Source: Bowmanella denitrificans (GTDB lineage: Bacteria; Pseudomonadota; Gammaproteobacteria; Enterobacterales; Alteromonadaceae). From it: a stretch of 64,000 nt of DNA. A program made the position numbers and the translations under genes. The DNA lies in the NCBI RefSeq assembly GCF_002887595.1, contig NZ_PEBU01000010.1, positions 62,001-126,000 of the forward strand, given 5' to 3'. A model generated the notes under the pieces. It saw nothing but the letters and a program-made list of their open reading frames with translations, had not been told where the DNA came from and did not search any database. Shown here piece after piece: positions 28,736 through 37,371 of this stretch; within the stretch, counting starts at the first letter, position 1; the number at the start of each line of letters is the position of its first letter.

Positions 28736-30658
28736 ATGCAATTCAAACACACAACTTTAGGGTTGGCGGTGTTCGCCAGCCTGTTCGGCACTTCTGCAGC
28801 TATTGCGCAGGACGATATTGAAACTATTAGCGTGATTGGCGCGCGCCAGCCGATAGAGCTGAGCCGCTTAAGCGCATCGGTGTCCGTTATTGATCGTGCA
28901 GAAATTGAAAATTCAGGCGCTATCAGTTTGTCAGATCTACTGCGCGGTCTGCCCGGTGTCAGCATCAGCCAGGATGGCGTTAAAGGTTCTCAAACTCAGG
29001 TGCGTTTACGCGGCAGCGAAGCCAATCATGTACTGGTGCTGGTAGATGGTGTCGAAGTAAACGACCTGGGTGCCGATGGCGGTGTCAATTTTGCCCATCT
29101 CAATCTGGATAATGTGCAACGTATTGAATTGCTGCGCGGCCCACAAAGTGCGTTGTGGGGCAGTGCCGCAGTAGGTGGTGTCATCAGTATCACTACCCGG
29201 GAAGCACAAGGTAAGTTACAAGGTTCTTCCAAGCTTGAAGTGGGTCAGGACAGCAGTAAGAGACTGGCTGGTAGCCTGCAAGGTCAGAGCGAAAGTCTGA
29301 GCTACGCACTGGCGGCAAATCATTTTTCCACCAAAGGACAAAATATCGCCCGAACCGGAGAGGAACGCGATGGCTATCGCAACAATGAAGTGTCAGCAAA
29401 ACTGGGTTGGCTGCTTTCCGACGCATCTAAAGTGCTGCTTCAGTATCGCAACCTGGACACGTTCAATGAGTACGATGGTTCTGACTATACTACGGGTCTA
29501 AGTACCGATGCCGACAACTTTACCCATGGCCGCTTCGCCAGTGGCAAATTGGAATGGCATTTTGCACCAGCTAACAGCGCCTGGAGTCAGACACTAGGTG
29601 TGCAGCACAGTCGCAATAACAGTATCAACTATAGCCCTGCCTTTGGTGGTGATGCCCAGTATCAGCAATCGGAAGTAGACAGTAATAAGCAGCGTTGGTT
29701 CTGGCAAAACAACCTCAGTTATGGCCAGGCTAACAGAGCCAGTCTGGTGCTGGAGCACGTAAATGAAGATTTCGAGCAAATTGCCCAGGCACAAAGCTGG
29801 GGCGATCCAAATCAACAGCAGGATAACCACACCAATTCCATTGCGGCCGACATTCTTCATCAGCTCAATGACAGTCTGACCTTAACCGCAAGTGTGCGCC
29901 ACGACAACAACCAGATATTCGATGATGCCCTTACCTATCGTATTGGTGGCACTTTTGATATCTCCGCCGAATACAGCCTGTTTGTCAGCCACGGTAAGGC
30001 GGTTAAAAATCCCAGTTTTATCGAACGTTTTGGCTACACACCGGCCAGTTTTATTGGCAACTCTCATCTTGAACCGGAAGAGTCCAGCAGTTCAGAAGTA
30101 GGCCTGCGTGCCAATTTGTCTGCAGGCTGGCAGACAGAACTCAGTATCTATCACACAGACCTTGAAAATGAAATAAATGGTTATGTGTTTGACACTGAGC
30201 TTGGCGGCGCAACAGCAAAGAATATTGTCGGTGAAAGTGCGCGTGACGGTTTGGAATGGCAGCTTTCCGGTCAGTTAGCAAACCTGTCAGTAGATTTGAG
30301 TTATAGCTACCTTGATGCCAGGGAAGAAGACGGTCAGACGAATAAGATAGAAGTCCGTCGTGCCCGGCACTCAGCCAATTTAGTGCTGAATTATCCGTTC
30401 TTCGACAACAAAGCCAACATCTATTTACAGGCTAACTATCAGGGTACACGTCAGGATGATTTCTTTGCCACCTTTCCAGCTACCCGGGTAGCGCTGAGTG
30501 CAGCCACCATAGTCAACGCAGCCCTGACCTTCAGACCGGATCAACACTGGACCTTTGCTGTGCGTGCCGAGAACCTTTTTGACCATGAGTACGAAGAAGT
30601 GGTCGGCTATCAGCGTCAGGGCCGCACGGCTTACTTAAGTGCGGGCTACCAGTTCTAA
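28736..30658 (+). CDS. btuB: TonB-dependent vitamin B12 outer-membrane receptor BtuB
   Basis: BtuB takes up cobalamin across the outer membrane using TonB energy. The 640-residue protein has a signal peptide (1-25, ending AIAQ), a TonB-box-like segment ETISVIGAR, and a plug domain with LSDLLRGLPGVSISQDG and RIELLRGPQSALWGSAAVGGVI. A 22-strand-type barrel ends in the terminal aromatic F. The start at 28736 (MQFKHTT) gives a proper signal peptide, whereas the in-frame upstream ATG at 28682 does not. The cobalamin riboswitch just upstream makes the substrate assignment firm. Confidence 0.95.
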   Translation: MQFKHTTLGLAVFASLFGTSAAIAQDDIETISVIGARQPIELSRLSASVSVIDRAEIENSGAISLSDLLRGLPGVSISQDGVKGSQTQVRLRGSEANHVLVLVDGVEVNDLGADGGVNFAHLNLDNVQRIELLRGPQSALWGSAAVGGVISITTREAQGKLQGSSKLEVGQDSSKRLAGSLQGQSESLSYALAANHFSTKGQNIARTGEERDGYRNNEVSAKLGWLLSDASKVLLQYRNLDTFNEYDGSDYTTGLSTDADNFTHGRFASGKLEWHFAPANSAWSQTLGVQHSRNNSINYSPAFGGDAQYQQSEVDSNKQRWFWQNNLSYGQANRASLVLEHVNEDFEQIAQAQSWGDPNQQQDNHTNSIAADILHQLNDSLTLTASVRHDNNQIFDDALTYRIGGTFDISAEYSLFVSHGKAVKNPSFIERFGYTPASFIGNSHLEPEESSSSEVGLRANLSAGWQTELSIYHTDLENEINGYVFDTELGGATAKNIVGESARDGLEWQLSGQLANLSVDLSYSYLDAREEDGQTNKIEVRRARHSANLVLNYPFFDNKANIYLQANYQGTRQDDFFATFPATRVALSAATIVNAALTFRPDQHWTFAVRAENLFDHEYEEVVGYQRQGRTAYLSAGYQF

Positions 30659-30676
30659 GCAGAACGACTCTACAAT

Positions 30677-30705
30677 GCCGGTCTTTTAATGACCGGCTTT
30701 TTTTT
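30677..30705 (+). terminator. Rho-independent terminator after btuB
   Basis: Stem GCCGGTC/GACCGGC (30677-30683 and 30691-30697) with loop TTTTAAT, followed by eight T. Confidence 0.92.
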
Positions 30706-30752
30706 AAGTGGCATGCGGATTGTTCTGATTTAACTTCACGGTCATAACAACT

Positions 30753-31688
30753 ATGGTTAATACGATGGATAAACCTGATTACCAATCACTGATAGATCTG
30801 TTAGCTCAAGGTGTGCAGCCCTATATCGGCCAGGGCAAGGTGGCAGACTATATTCCTGCTCTGGCCGACGTAGATGCCAGGCAATTTGCTATGGCCCTGG
30901 TCACCACTGACGGGCAATGTTACAGCACCGGGGATGAGCAGGCCCGTTTTACTATCCAGTCCGTGTCCAAAGCCATGACCCTGACGATGGCGCTGCAGCG
31001 GTATGGTGAAACCTTATGGCAGCGAGTGGGTAAGGAGCCATCCGGTACCGCGTTTAACTCTCTGACTCAGCTGGAATTTGAACAAGGTATTCCACGCAAT
31101 CCGTTTATCAATGCAGGCGCGCTGGTGACCTGCGATGCCCTGTATTCAAGGTTATCCGCACCAGTGCATAGTATGCTGGAAACCTTTCGGGCTCAGGCCG
31201 GCAACCCCAAAATTGGTGTAGATGTCAAAGTCGCAGCCTCGGAATATGAGCATCGTCACCGAAACGCCGCCATGGCCCACTTAATGAAGTCCTTTGGTAA
31301 TTTCCACAATAATGTGGACGATGTGCTTAAAGCCTATTTTAGTTATTGCGCCATTGAGCTAAACATTATCGAACTGGCCAAAGCTTACAGCTATTTATCT
31401 AACCAGGGTCATTGCCAGTTTTGTCAGCGACAGATTCTGTCGCCGCGCCAGACCAAGCAGTTAAATTCGCTGCTGTTTACCAGCGGTCTGTATGACGCAG
31501 CCGGAGATTTTGCCTATCGGGTGGGTATGCCGGGCAAATCTGGTGTATCTGGTGCCATCATCGCCGTTGTTCCCGGGCGCTTTACCGTTGCCGTATGGTC
31601 ACCCGGGCTGGATAGCGTAGGTAACTCTGTTGCAGGCATAGAAGCCCTGGCAGCGCTGTCAGATAAACTGGAGTTCAATGCGTTCTAA
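30753..31688 (+). CDS. glsB: Glutaminase
   Basis: This enzyme hydrolyses glutamine to glutamate and ammonia and belongs to the serine-dependent beta-lactamase-like glutaminase family (311 residues; family about 305-310). Motifs are RFTIQSVSKAMTL with the nucleophile Ser in the SxxK arrangement, EPSGTAFNSL, GIPRNPFINAGAL and the late segment GMPGKSGVSGAI. Two starts, ATG at 30753 and ATG at 30765, cannot be separated because neither has a clear ribosome site. It is flanked by the btuB terminator upstream; dsbA follows after about 150 bases. The symbol follows the common naming of this family. Confidence 0.92.
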   Translation: MVNTMDKPDYQSLIDLLAQGVQPYIGQGKVADYIPALADVDARQFAMALVTTDGQCYSTGDEQARFTIQSVSKAMTLTMALQRYGETLWQRVGKEPSGTAFNSLTQLEFEQGIPRNPFINAGALVTCDALYSRLSAPVHSMLETFRAQAGNPKIGVDVKVAASEYEHRHRNAAMAHLMKSFGNFHNNVDDVLKAYFSYCAIELNIIELAKAYSYLSNQGHCQFCQRQILSPRQTKQLNSLLFTSGLYDAAGDFAYRVGMPGKSGVSGAIIAVVPGRFTVAVWSPGLDSVGNSVAGIEALAALSDKLEFNAF

Positions 31689-31839
31689 GCTGTTGGTTCC
31701 TTACCGGGGAAATGCAGCTTTACCCGTTAGATGAACGACAGCTGACCGGCGACCAGCAGAAGGCTGCACCTAGTCGGCATTTGCCAAAAGCTGTGGTAAC
31801 CTCTTGTGCGTTTTCTTTACCAATTAAGAGATTGTGCCG

Positions 31840-32463
31840 ATGAAAAAGCTGTTCAGCCTGCTGATACTGGTCCTTATGCTCCCCCTGCAAGCCTGTGCTC
31901 AGGAAATGTACAAGGAAGGCGAGCATTTTGAAGTTATCAACGATAAAGCTACCGATAAAGCTGAGGTGCTGGAGTTTTTCTCCTTCTGGTGTCCACATTG
32001 CCACGCGTTTGAACCGCTGGTAGCGCAAATGAAACAGAAGTTGGATAAAGACGTTAGTTTCGAAAAAGTGCACGTTAACTTTATGAACTTCGCCAAAACT
32101 GAAACCCAGGATGAAGCCACCAAAGCCATGATGGTTGGCCGGGCATTAAAACGCGAAGACGCCCTGAATAAAGCCATCTTTAACTATATTCATGTGCAAC
32201 GCTCCCCCGTGACCTCTCTGAAAGATTTGGAAAACATCTTTATTATCAATGGTGTTGATTCAGGTGAATTTGAAAAGCTGGCCTCCAGTTTTGGTGTCAA
32301 CAGCATGGTATCGAAGAACAACAAGGCCATTGAACAGTACCGCAGCCACCTGACCGGGGTACCCACCTTTATCGTCAATGGCAAATATAAGGCCAAATTT
32401 ACCCGCGAGATGGGCCCAGACGATATGGTTGACCTGATTGTCTGGCTAAGTAAACAGAAATAA
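31840..32463 (+). CDS. dsbA: Thiol:disulfide oxidoreductase DsbA (CPHC type)
   Basis: A periplasmic dithiol oxidase that introduces disulfides into exported proteins. It is 207 residues with a signal peptide; LPLQACAQE could be cut after ACA by signal peptidase I, though the Cys also loosely resembles a lipobox. The thioredoxin fold carries the classical active site CPHC (Cys51, Cys54) in FSFWCPHCHAFEPL and the cis-proline TGVPTFIVNGKY. I use ATG 31840 rather than the GTG at 31834. A terminator follows, then a second dsbA paralogue. Confidence 0.93.
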   Translation: MKKLFSLLILVLMLPLQACAQEMYKEGEHFEVINDKATDKAEVLEFFSFWCPHCHAFEPLVAQMKQKLDKDVSFEKVHVNFMNFAKTETQDEATKAMMVGRALKREDALNKAIFNYIHVQRSPVTSLKDLENIFIINGVDSGEFEKLASSFGVNSMVSKNNKAIEQYRSHLTGVPTFIVNGKYKAKFTREMGPDDMVDLIVWLSKQK

Positions 32464-32469
32464 TATTGT

Positions 32470-32491
32470 AAGGGACCGGCAGGTCCCTTTT
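32470..32491 (+). terminator. Rho-independent terminator after the first dsbA
   Basis: Stem AAGGGACC/GGTCCCTT with loop GGCA and a short T run. It implies that the two tandem dsbA genes can be expressed separately. Confidence 0.88.
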
Positions 32492-32580
32492 TAATTTTAT
32501 TTACAATTCAACCGTCTCCGCCCCTTCCCAGCACCAATCCCTGTGGTAAATTCACAGCCGGTTTAAATGGAGAATCAACA

Positions 32581-33204
32581 ATGAAAAAGTTACTTGCGGT
32601 GTTGGCTATGCTGCTACCTATGCAGCTACTGGCCGCTAACTGGCAGGAAGGCACGCATTATGAGGTGATAGACGACAAGGCCAGCAGCAAGATGCTGGTA
32701 CAGGAGTTTTATTCGTTTTGGTGTCCAGCCTGTAATGCCGTGGAACCTATTGTTCAGCAAATGAAAACTCGTCTTGCCAGCGAAGGGATCAAATTTGAAA
32801 AAGTGCATGCCAATTTTATGCGCTTTGCCGAGCCGGAAACCCAGGATGCAGCCACACGCGCCATGATGATTGGCCGGGCATTGAAACAGGAAGAGAAACT
32901 GAACAGCGCGATCTTTGCCCATATCCATAAAAAACGCCAGCCGATTACGTCCATGGACGATCTGAAGGCTATTTTTGTTGATCAGGGCGTCGACCCCGAG
33001 CGCTTTGACGAGCTGGCTGGCAGTTTTTCGGTCAACAGCCTGTTTTCCAGAAACAACAAAACCCTGGAACAAAATGCCCGCCATTTAAACAAAGGGGTGC
33101 CGGCTTTTATTGTTAACGGTAAGTACCGGGCCATGTTCACCCGCGATATGACACCAGATCAAGTGATTGAGTTAGTGGTTTGGCTGGCTAAGCAGAAAAG
33201 CTAA
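32581..33204 (+). CDS. DsbA-family thiol:disulfide oxidoreductase (CPAC type)
   Basis: A 207-residue paralogue of the preceding DsbA, alignable along its whole length (shared blocks include FSFWCP/YSFWCP, FEKVHANFMRFA and FIVNGKY). The active site is CPAC (Cys48, Cys51) instead of CPHC, and the cis-proline loop is KGVPAFIV. The His-to-Ala change between the cysteines should alter the redox potential, probably making it a weaker oxidant; this is inference from work on CXXC variants. The signal peptide ends LLAA before NW. The gene has its own upstream gap after a terminator. It could serve a subset of substrates or act as a back-up. Confidence 0.9.
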   Translation: MKKLLAVLAMLLPMQLLAANWQEGTHYEVIDDKASSKMLVQEFYSFWCPACNAVEPIVQQMKTRLASEGIKFEKVHANFMRFAEPETQDAATRAMMIGRALKQEEKLNSAIFAHIHKKRQPITSMDDLKAIFVDQGVDPERFDELAGSFSVNSLFSRNNKTLEQNARHLNKGVPAFIVNGKYRAMFTRDMTPDQVIELVVWLAKQKS

Positions 33205-33210
33205 ATAGTC

Positions 33211-33235
33211 TGAGTGCCGGTATGGCCGGCACTCA
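33211..33235. terminator. Hairpin between convergent dsbA paralogue and fre
   Basis: Ten-base-pair perfect stem TGAGTGCCGG/CCGGCACTCA with loop TATGG. It lies 7 bases after the dsbA stop and has no T run, so it may act as an RNA 3'-end stabiliser or a factor-assisted terminator. Confidence 0.6.
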
Positions 33236-33292
33236 ACCTTGAGGCTGCAGAACAGATAAAACAACGCTGTTTGTATTCAGCCCTGACATCGG

Positions 33293-33991
33293 TCAGATAA
33301 ATTCAAAAGCATCACCAAACAAATTGCTCAGCAACAAGCCTTGTTGGTGGAAAGCATCCCTGGCCACACCGGCCATTTCAAAACGTCCTGCTACATAGAC
33401 CTGGTAAGGCTCCAGGCTGATAAAGTCATCCAATATTGCCTGATGTACCAAACCTGACCGGCCCGGCCAGTCTTTATCAGGCATTTCCAGCACCGGAATA
33501 AAGCTCAGTTTGGCATGTTGAGTGGCCAGTACCTGCAACTGTTCCAGCGCATACATGTCTTCACGGGTTTTGGTGCCCCAATATAAAAATACCGGTTCTT
33601 TTAACGGACTGGTCAACAGAGTTTGCAGAATACTCCAGGTATAAGAAAAGCCGGTGCCGCCAGCCATCAGAATGGTTGGCTTGGGCTGTTCGCTACGCAA
33701 AAAAGCCTTGCCGTGCGGCCCATCCAGACAAATGTTGTCACCCTGCTTAAGTCTGTCAATCACTTGCATCGCCCAAGGATTATGCTCAGAGGCCCCTATA
33801 TGCAGCTCAATCAGACCATTGTTCTGTGCCCCATTGGCAATGGAGAAAGGGCGTTTATCTGTCTCACCCATGACCACACGAATATACTGACCGGCTTTAA
33901 ACGCCACCGGTACCTGGGGTTCCAGCAGAATCCGCCACACATAAGGTGTAAGAGCTTCCATCTGGGCAATTTTGCATTCAAATTCTGACAT
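33293..33991 (-). CDS. fre: NAD(P)H-flavin reductase Fre
   Basis: A 232-residue flavin reductase of the ferredoxin-NADP reductase fold, which reduces free FMN/FAD or riboflavin with NAD(P)H. The flavin-binding motif RPFSIAN and the nucleotide-binding motif MAGGTGFSYTWSIL are present. Length and order (ubiD immediately upstream, gap of six bases) match the enterobacterial ubiD-fre pair, so the two are likely one transcript. Reduced flavin from Fre could help supply the flavin chemistry used by the UbiX-UbiD system; that link is inference. Confidence 0.94.
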   Translation of the reverse strand: MSEFECKIAQMEALTPYVWRILLEPQVPVAFKAGQYIRVVMGETDKRPFSIANGAQNNGLIELHIGASEHNPWAMQVIDRLKQGDNICLDGPHGKAFLRSEQPKPTILMAGGTGFSYTWSILQTLLTSPLKEPVFLYWGTKTREDMYALEQLQVLATQHAKLSFIPVLEMPDKDWPGRSGLVHQAILDDFISLEPYQVYVAGRFEMAGVARDAFHQQGLLLSNLFGDAFEFI

Positions 33992-33997
33992 CGTTGC

Positions 33998-35479
33998 TTA
34001 ATCTTTTGCTGAATCGACAAGCCCCAGGTCTTCCCAGATGCTGTCTATTTTCTGTTTAACCGCTGGGTCCATCACAATAGGACGCCCCCATTCACGGTCG
34101 GTTTCACCTGGCCATTTGTTAGTGGCATCCAGCCCCATCTTGGAGCCCAGACCGGAAACCGGCGAGGCAAAATCCAAGTAGTCGATAGGGGTATTTTCAA
34201 TCATGGTGGTGTCACGGGCAGGATCCATTCTGGTGGTAATGGCCCATATCACATCATTCCAATCCCTGGCGTTAACGTCATCGTCACACACAATCACAAA
34301 TTTTGTGTACATAAACTGGCGCAGGAAAGACCAGACCCCCAGCATAACCCGCTTAGCATGGCCGGGGTACTGCTTCTTCATGGTTACTACTGCCATACGG
34401 TACGAGCACCCCTCAGGTGGCAGATAGAAATCCACTATTTCCGGAAACTGCTTTTGCAATATGGGCACAAACACTTCATTCAGGGCCACACCAAGAATAG
34501 CCGGTTCATCCGGCGGTCTACCGGTATAAGTGGAATGATAAATAGGATCTTTTCGATGGGTGATATGGGTCACGGTAAAGACCGGGAAATCATCCACTTC
34601 GTTGTAATAGCCGGTGTGGTCGCCATACGGCCCTTCCGGCGCAGTTTCCCCGGGCGCAATATAACCTTCCAACACAATCTCGGCACTGGCAGGCACTTGT
34701 AAATCATTGCTGATGCACTTGACGACTTCGGTCTTATCGCCACGCAGCAAACCGGCAAAGGCATATTCTGAAAGCGTATCAGGTACCGGAGTTACCGCCC
34801 CAAGAATGGTGGCAGGATCGGCCCCCAAGGCAACAGACACAGGGAAGTTTTCCCCAGGATGCTGCTCACACCATTCCCGAAAATCCAGCGCGCCACCGCG
34901 ATGCGATAACCAACGCATAATCAGTTTATTGGCACCCAGCAGTTGCTGGCGGTAAATGCCCAGATTCTGGCGCTTTTTATGTGGCCCTCGGGTTACCGTC
35001 AAGCCCCAGGTAATCAGCGGCGCTGCATCTTCCGGCCAGCAGGTTTGAATGGGAATCTGGCGCAAATCCACCTGTTCACCGCTTAACACCACCTGCTGAC
35101 AAGGTGCCTTGCTCAGCTCCTTAGCCGGCATATTCAGTACCTGCTTAAACACCGGCAACTTGTCCCACAGTTCCTTAAAGCCTTTGGGTGGATCAGGTTC
35201 TTTCAGGTAAGCCAGCAATTTGCCCACCTCGCGCAAACTCTCGACCTTATCCTGCCCCATCCCCATGGCAACCCGCTTTGGGGTGCCAAACAGGTTAGCC
35301 AGCACCGGCATAGAGAAGCCCTTGGGGTTTTCGAACAGAATGGCCGGGCCACCGGCACGCAAGGTGCGGTCGGCTATTTCCGTCATCTCAAGCCGGGGAT
35401 CAATTTCCATCTGTACCCGCTTGAGTTCACCGGCTTTTTCAAGCTGTTCAATAAAATCCCGTAAGTCTTTGTATTTCAT
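33998..35479 (-). CDS. ubiD: 4-hydroxy-3-polyprenylbenzoate decarboxylase UbiD
   Basis: UbiD removes the carboxyl group of polyprenyl-4-hydroxybenzoate in ubiquinone synthesis using prenylated FMN made by UbiX. The 493-residue length matches the family. Visible signatures are [18 protein letters not shown] at the N-terminus, [12 protein letters not shown], the prFMN/metal region [19 protein letters not shown], and [20 protein letters not shown], which carries conserved acidic residues. The ATG at 35479 is clear. fre follows on the same strand. Confidence 0.96.
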   Translation of the reverse strand: MKYKDLRDFIEQLEKAGELKRVQMEIDPRLEMTEIADRTLRAGGPAILFENPKGFSMPVLANLFGTPKRVAMGMGQDKVESLREVGKLLAYLKEPDPPKGFKELWDKLPVFKQVLNMPAKELSKAPCQQVVLSGEQVDLRQIPIQTCWPEDAAPLITWGLTVTRGPHKKRQNLGIYRQQLLGANKLIMRWLSHRGGALDFREWCEQHPGENFPVSVALGADPATILGAVTPVPDTLSEYAFAGLLRGDKTEVVKCISNDLQVPASAEIVLEGYIAPGETAPEGPYGDHTGYYNEVDDFPVFTVTHITHRKDPIYHSTYTGRPPDEPAILGVALNEVFVPILQKQFPEIVDFYLPPEGCSYRMAVVTMKKQYPGHAKRVMLGVWSFLRQFMYTKFVIVCDDDVNARDWNDVIWAITTRMDPARDTTMIENTPIDYLDFASPVSGLGSKMGLDATNKWPGETDREWGRPIVMDPAVKQKIDSIWEDLGLVDSAKD

Positions 35480-35526
35480 GTGCTTGAACTATATTTGAAT
35501 TGCCAGCCATTATACCTGAGATACCC

Positions 35527-36018
35527 ATGAGAATCCTGCTTAGCCTGCTTATCTTTGTCAGCCCTATGCTGTACGCCAATTGCAACAGCCCGGAGTTTGA
35601 CCAGTTTGATTTTTGGCTTGGTCAATGGCAGGTCACAGCCAATGGCAAAATAGCCGGAACCAATCAGATTAAACAGGATCTGAATAATTGTGTGCTGCAT
35701 GAACATTATCAAACGCCGTCCGGTTATGAGGGACGCAGTCTGAATATTTACGATGCCAACCAGCAACGCTGGCATCAGACCTGGGTAGACAATCAGGGAT
35801 TGCTGCTGCAACTGGATGGGCGTTGGAATGGGCAGCAAATGCAACTGGACGGTTATACACTGACCAATAATGGTGAAAAACACTTGCACCGCATCAGTTG
35901 GACGCCCAATATGGACGGCAGCGTCAGGCAGCATTGGCAAGTCAGCAAAGATGCAGGCAAAACCTGGTCAAGCCTGTTCGACGGCCACTATCAGAAACGG
36001 CAGCCAGACCAACAATAA
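35527..36018 (+). CDS. Hypothetical exported protein with lipocalin-like FDFWLGQW motif
   Basis: A product of about 163 residues with a signal peptide (MRILLSLLIFVSPMLYA). The mature part begins near FDQFDFWLGQWQVTANGKIAG, a motif shared with a widespread family of beta-rich hypothetical proteins (DUF1579-like). No catalytic motif is evident. It is divergent from ubiD with a gap of 47 bases. The start at 35527 is chosen over 35500 because it begins directly at the signal peptide. Confidence 0.72.
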   Translation: MRILLSLLIFVSPMLYANCNSPEFDQFDFWLGQWQVTANGKIAGTNQIKQDLNNCVLHEHYQTPSGYEGRSLNIYDANQQRWHQTWVDNQGLLLQLDGRWNGQQMQLDGYTLTNNGEKHLHRISWTPNMDGSVRQHWQVSKDAGKTWSSLFDGHYQKRQPDQQ

Positions 36019-36054
36019 GACGCGATTTTCGCACCGGCCCTATGGGAGAATGCC

Positions 36055-36303
36055 ATGCCTTTTACCCACCCCATGCTAGAAGAAATCAATCTGCTTCTGA
36101 AATTTCCCCTTGGTAGCCTCAGGCAAGGCCTGAAAATCCACCATGACGCCGACCCGGCAGTGGTGGATGCCGCCAAACGACTTTTTGACAAAGGAATTAT
36201 CGATCAGGTGGATGGCGGCTACCTGACCGATCTTGGCCATGATTTGCACGAACATGCGCAAATCCTGGCGTCCGCCTTGTCCAATTCACCCGCACAGGAG
36301 TAA
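36055..36303 (+). CDS. TIGR02647-family small protein
   Basis: An 82-residue protein matching, from memory, the gammaproteobacterial TIGR02647 family: LLKFPLGSLRQGLKIHHDADPAVVDAAKRLFDKG and GGYLTDLGHDLHEH. The pattern looks like a small helix-rich, possibly winged-helix domain, but function is unknown. The stop is followed after four bases by the start of the DUF2750 gene, so they are probably co-expressed. Confidence 0.82.
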   Translation: MPFTHPMLEEINLLLKFPLGSLRQGLKIHHDADPAVVDAAKRLFDKGIIDQVDGGYLTDLGHDLHEHAQILASALSNSPAQE

Positions 36304-36307
36304 CCCC

Positions 36308-36679
36308 ATGTCGGCACAACCTAATCTGGACAGCAAATATGACATTCTGGCTAAAACACCAGAGCAACGCAGTGATTATCTGCTGAAGCGCATGGTCATT
36401 ACCGAAGAGATCTGGACGCTGGTCGATAACGACGGCGCCATGATCCTCACCACAGACGAGGAGGATTGCATACCAGTCTGGCCCGATGCAGATTTCGCCC
36501 GCGACTGGATAAACGGCGATTGGTCCCACTGCAAACCCCACAAAATATCTTTGCATGACTGGCAACATAAATGGCTGCCGGGATTGGAAGACGATGAAAT
36601 TCAAATAGTCGCGTTCCCGGTACCAGGTGAAGACGGTCTGGTACTGGCCCCCTGGGAAATGGCCGAAGAGCTGGCCTAA
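36308..36679 (+). CDS. DUF2750-domain protein
   Basis: A 123-residue cytoplasmic, acidic protein resembling DUF2750: RMVITEEIWTLVDNDGAMIL, then EDCIPVWPDADFARDWINGDW. No function is established that I know of. The start at 36308 (MSAQPNLD) is four bases after the preceding gene; frame upstream of it overlaps that gene and is not used. Confidence 0.8.
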   Translation: MSAQPNLDSKYDILAKTPEQRSDYLLKRMVITEEIWTLVDNDGAMILTTDEEDCIPVWPDADFARDWINGDWSHCKPHKISLHDWQHKWLPGLEDDEIQIVAFPVPGEDGLVLAPWEMAEELA

Positions 36680-36699
36680 ACTTAGCTTCAACAGACTTG

Positions 36700-36720
36700 A
36701 ACCCAGCCCCTGGCTGGGTT
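36700..36720 (+). terminator. Hairpin after the DUF2750 gene
   Basis: Nine-base-pair stem AACCCAGCC/GGCTGGGTT with loop CCT. The T run is missing, so termination is likely but weaker than for the other hairpins. Confidence 0.6.
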
Positions 36721-36755
36721 CTAATTCCGCTAATTGATCCCGTCAGGACCCCAAC

Positions 36756-37010
36756 ATGTTAGACCCGAAGAAAATTGAAGAGATTGCCAAGCATATTTCC
36801 GACGCCATTCCCCCTGGCGTGAAGTCCATGGCCGAAGGGGCCGAAGCCAAGGTAAAGCAAGTGCTGCAGACGCAATTGAGTAAGTTGGACTTTGTCAGCC
36901 GCGAGGAATTTGACGTACAAACTCAGGTTCTGGTACGTACCCGAGAAAAGCTTACCGCCATGGAAGAGCGTTTGGCAGAGCTGGAAAAGCAACTGCGTGA
37001 GCAGGACTAA
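36756..37010 (+). CDS. ubiK: Ubiquinone biosynthesis accessory factor UbiK (YqiC/BMFP)
   Basis: An 84-residue protein of the BMFP family. UbiK works with UbiJ in the soluble complex that carries late ubiquinone intermediates. Residues 1-45 form an amphipathic helical segment (LDPKKIEEIAKHISDAIPPG) and the C-terminal half is a heptad-rich coiled coil (VLVRTREKLTAMEERLAELEKQL), which trimerises in known members. It has its own gap from the upstream gene. ubiD lies 1.3 kb away, so two ubiquinone genes share this neighbourhood. Confidence 0.93.
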   Translation: MLDPKKIEEIAKHISDAIPPGVKSMAEGAEAKVKQVLQTQLSKLDFVSREEFDVQTQVLVRTREKLTAMEERLAELEKQLREQD

Positions 37011-37371
37011 GTTATCGGCCTAATGCTTTCGTGGCAAAGCATCTAACAGGCGCAAAACACTAAAGACCATACACTGCTACCTCGACCAGTGAACGATACA
37101 CATATATTGGAATCGTATGGATATCATTGGCTGAAGTGGCTTGTTTGGCCGCATCAAAGCTAGCTCTCTACGCTCCCTTTAATGGGTAATTCGCCTTTGA
37201 GAATGTTTATTACCAAATATAGGAATGATTCGCCCACAATCTCGTTCTCTATCAAGACTTTGCATATCACACTGAATTAGCGAAAGTTTATTAATAAGAA
37301 TAAATGTTTCTAAACTATCCAAATAAATAATACACTTGCTTTTTAGATGGCGTTCATCGTTACCTGCAGTG
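37011..37371. other. Intergenic region between ubiK and the GlxA-type regulator
   Basis: No gene is supported on either strand. A small hairpin ATGCTTT-CGTGGC-AAAGCAT (37023-37042) lies after ubiK but lacks a T run. The remainder becomes A+T-rich towards the end of the convergent regulator gene. I see no repeat or RNA gene. Confidence 0.45.
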
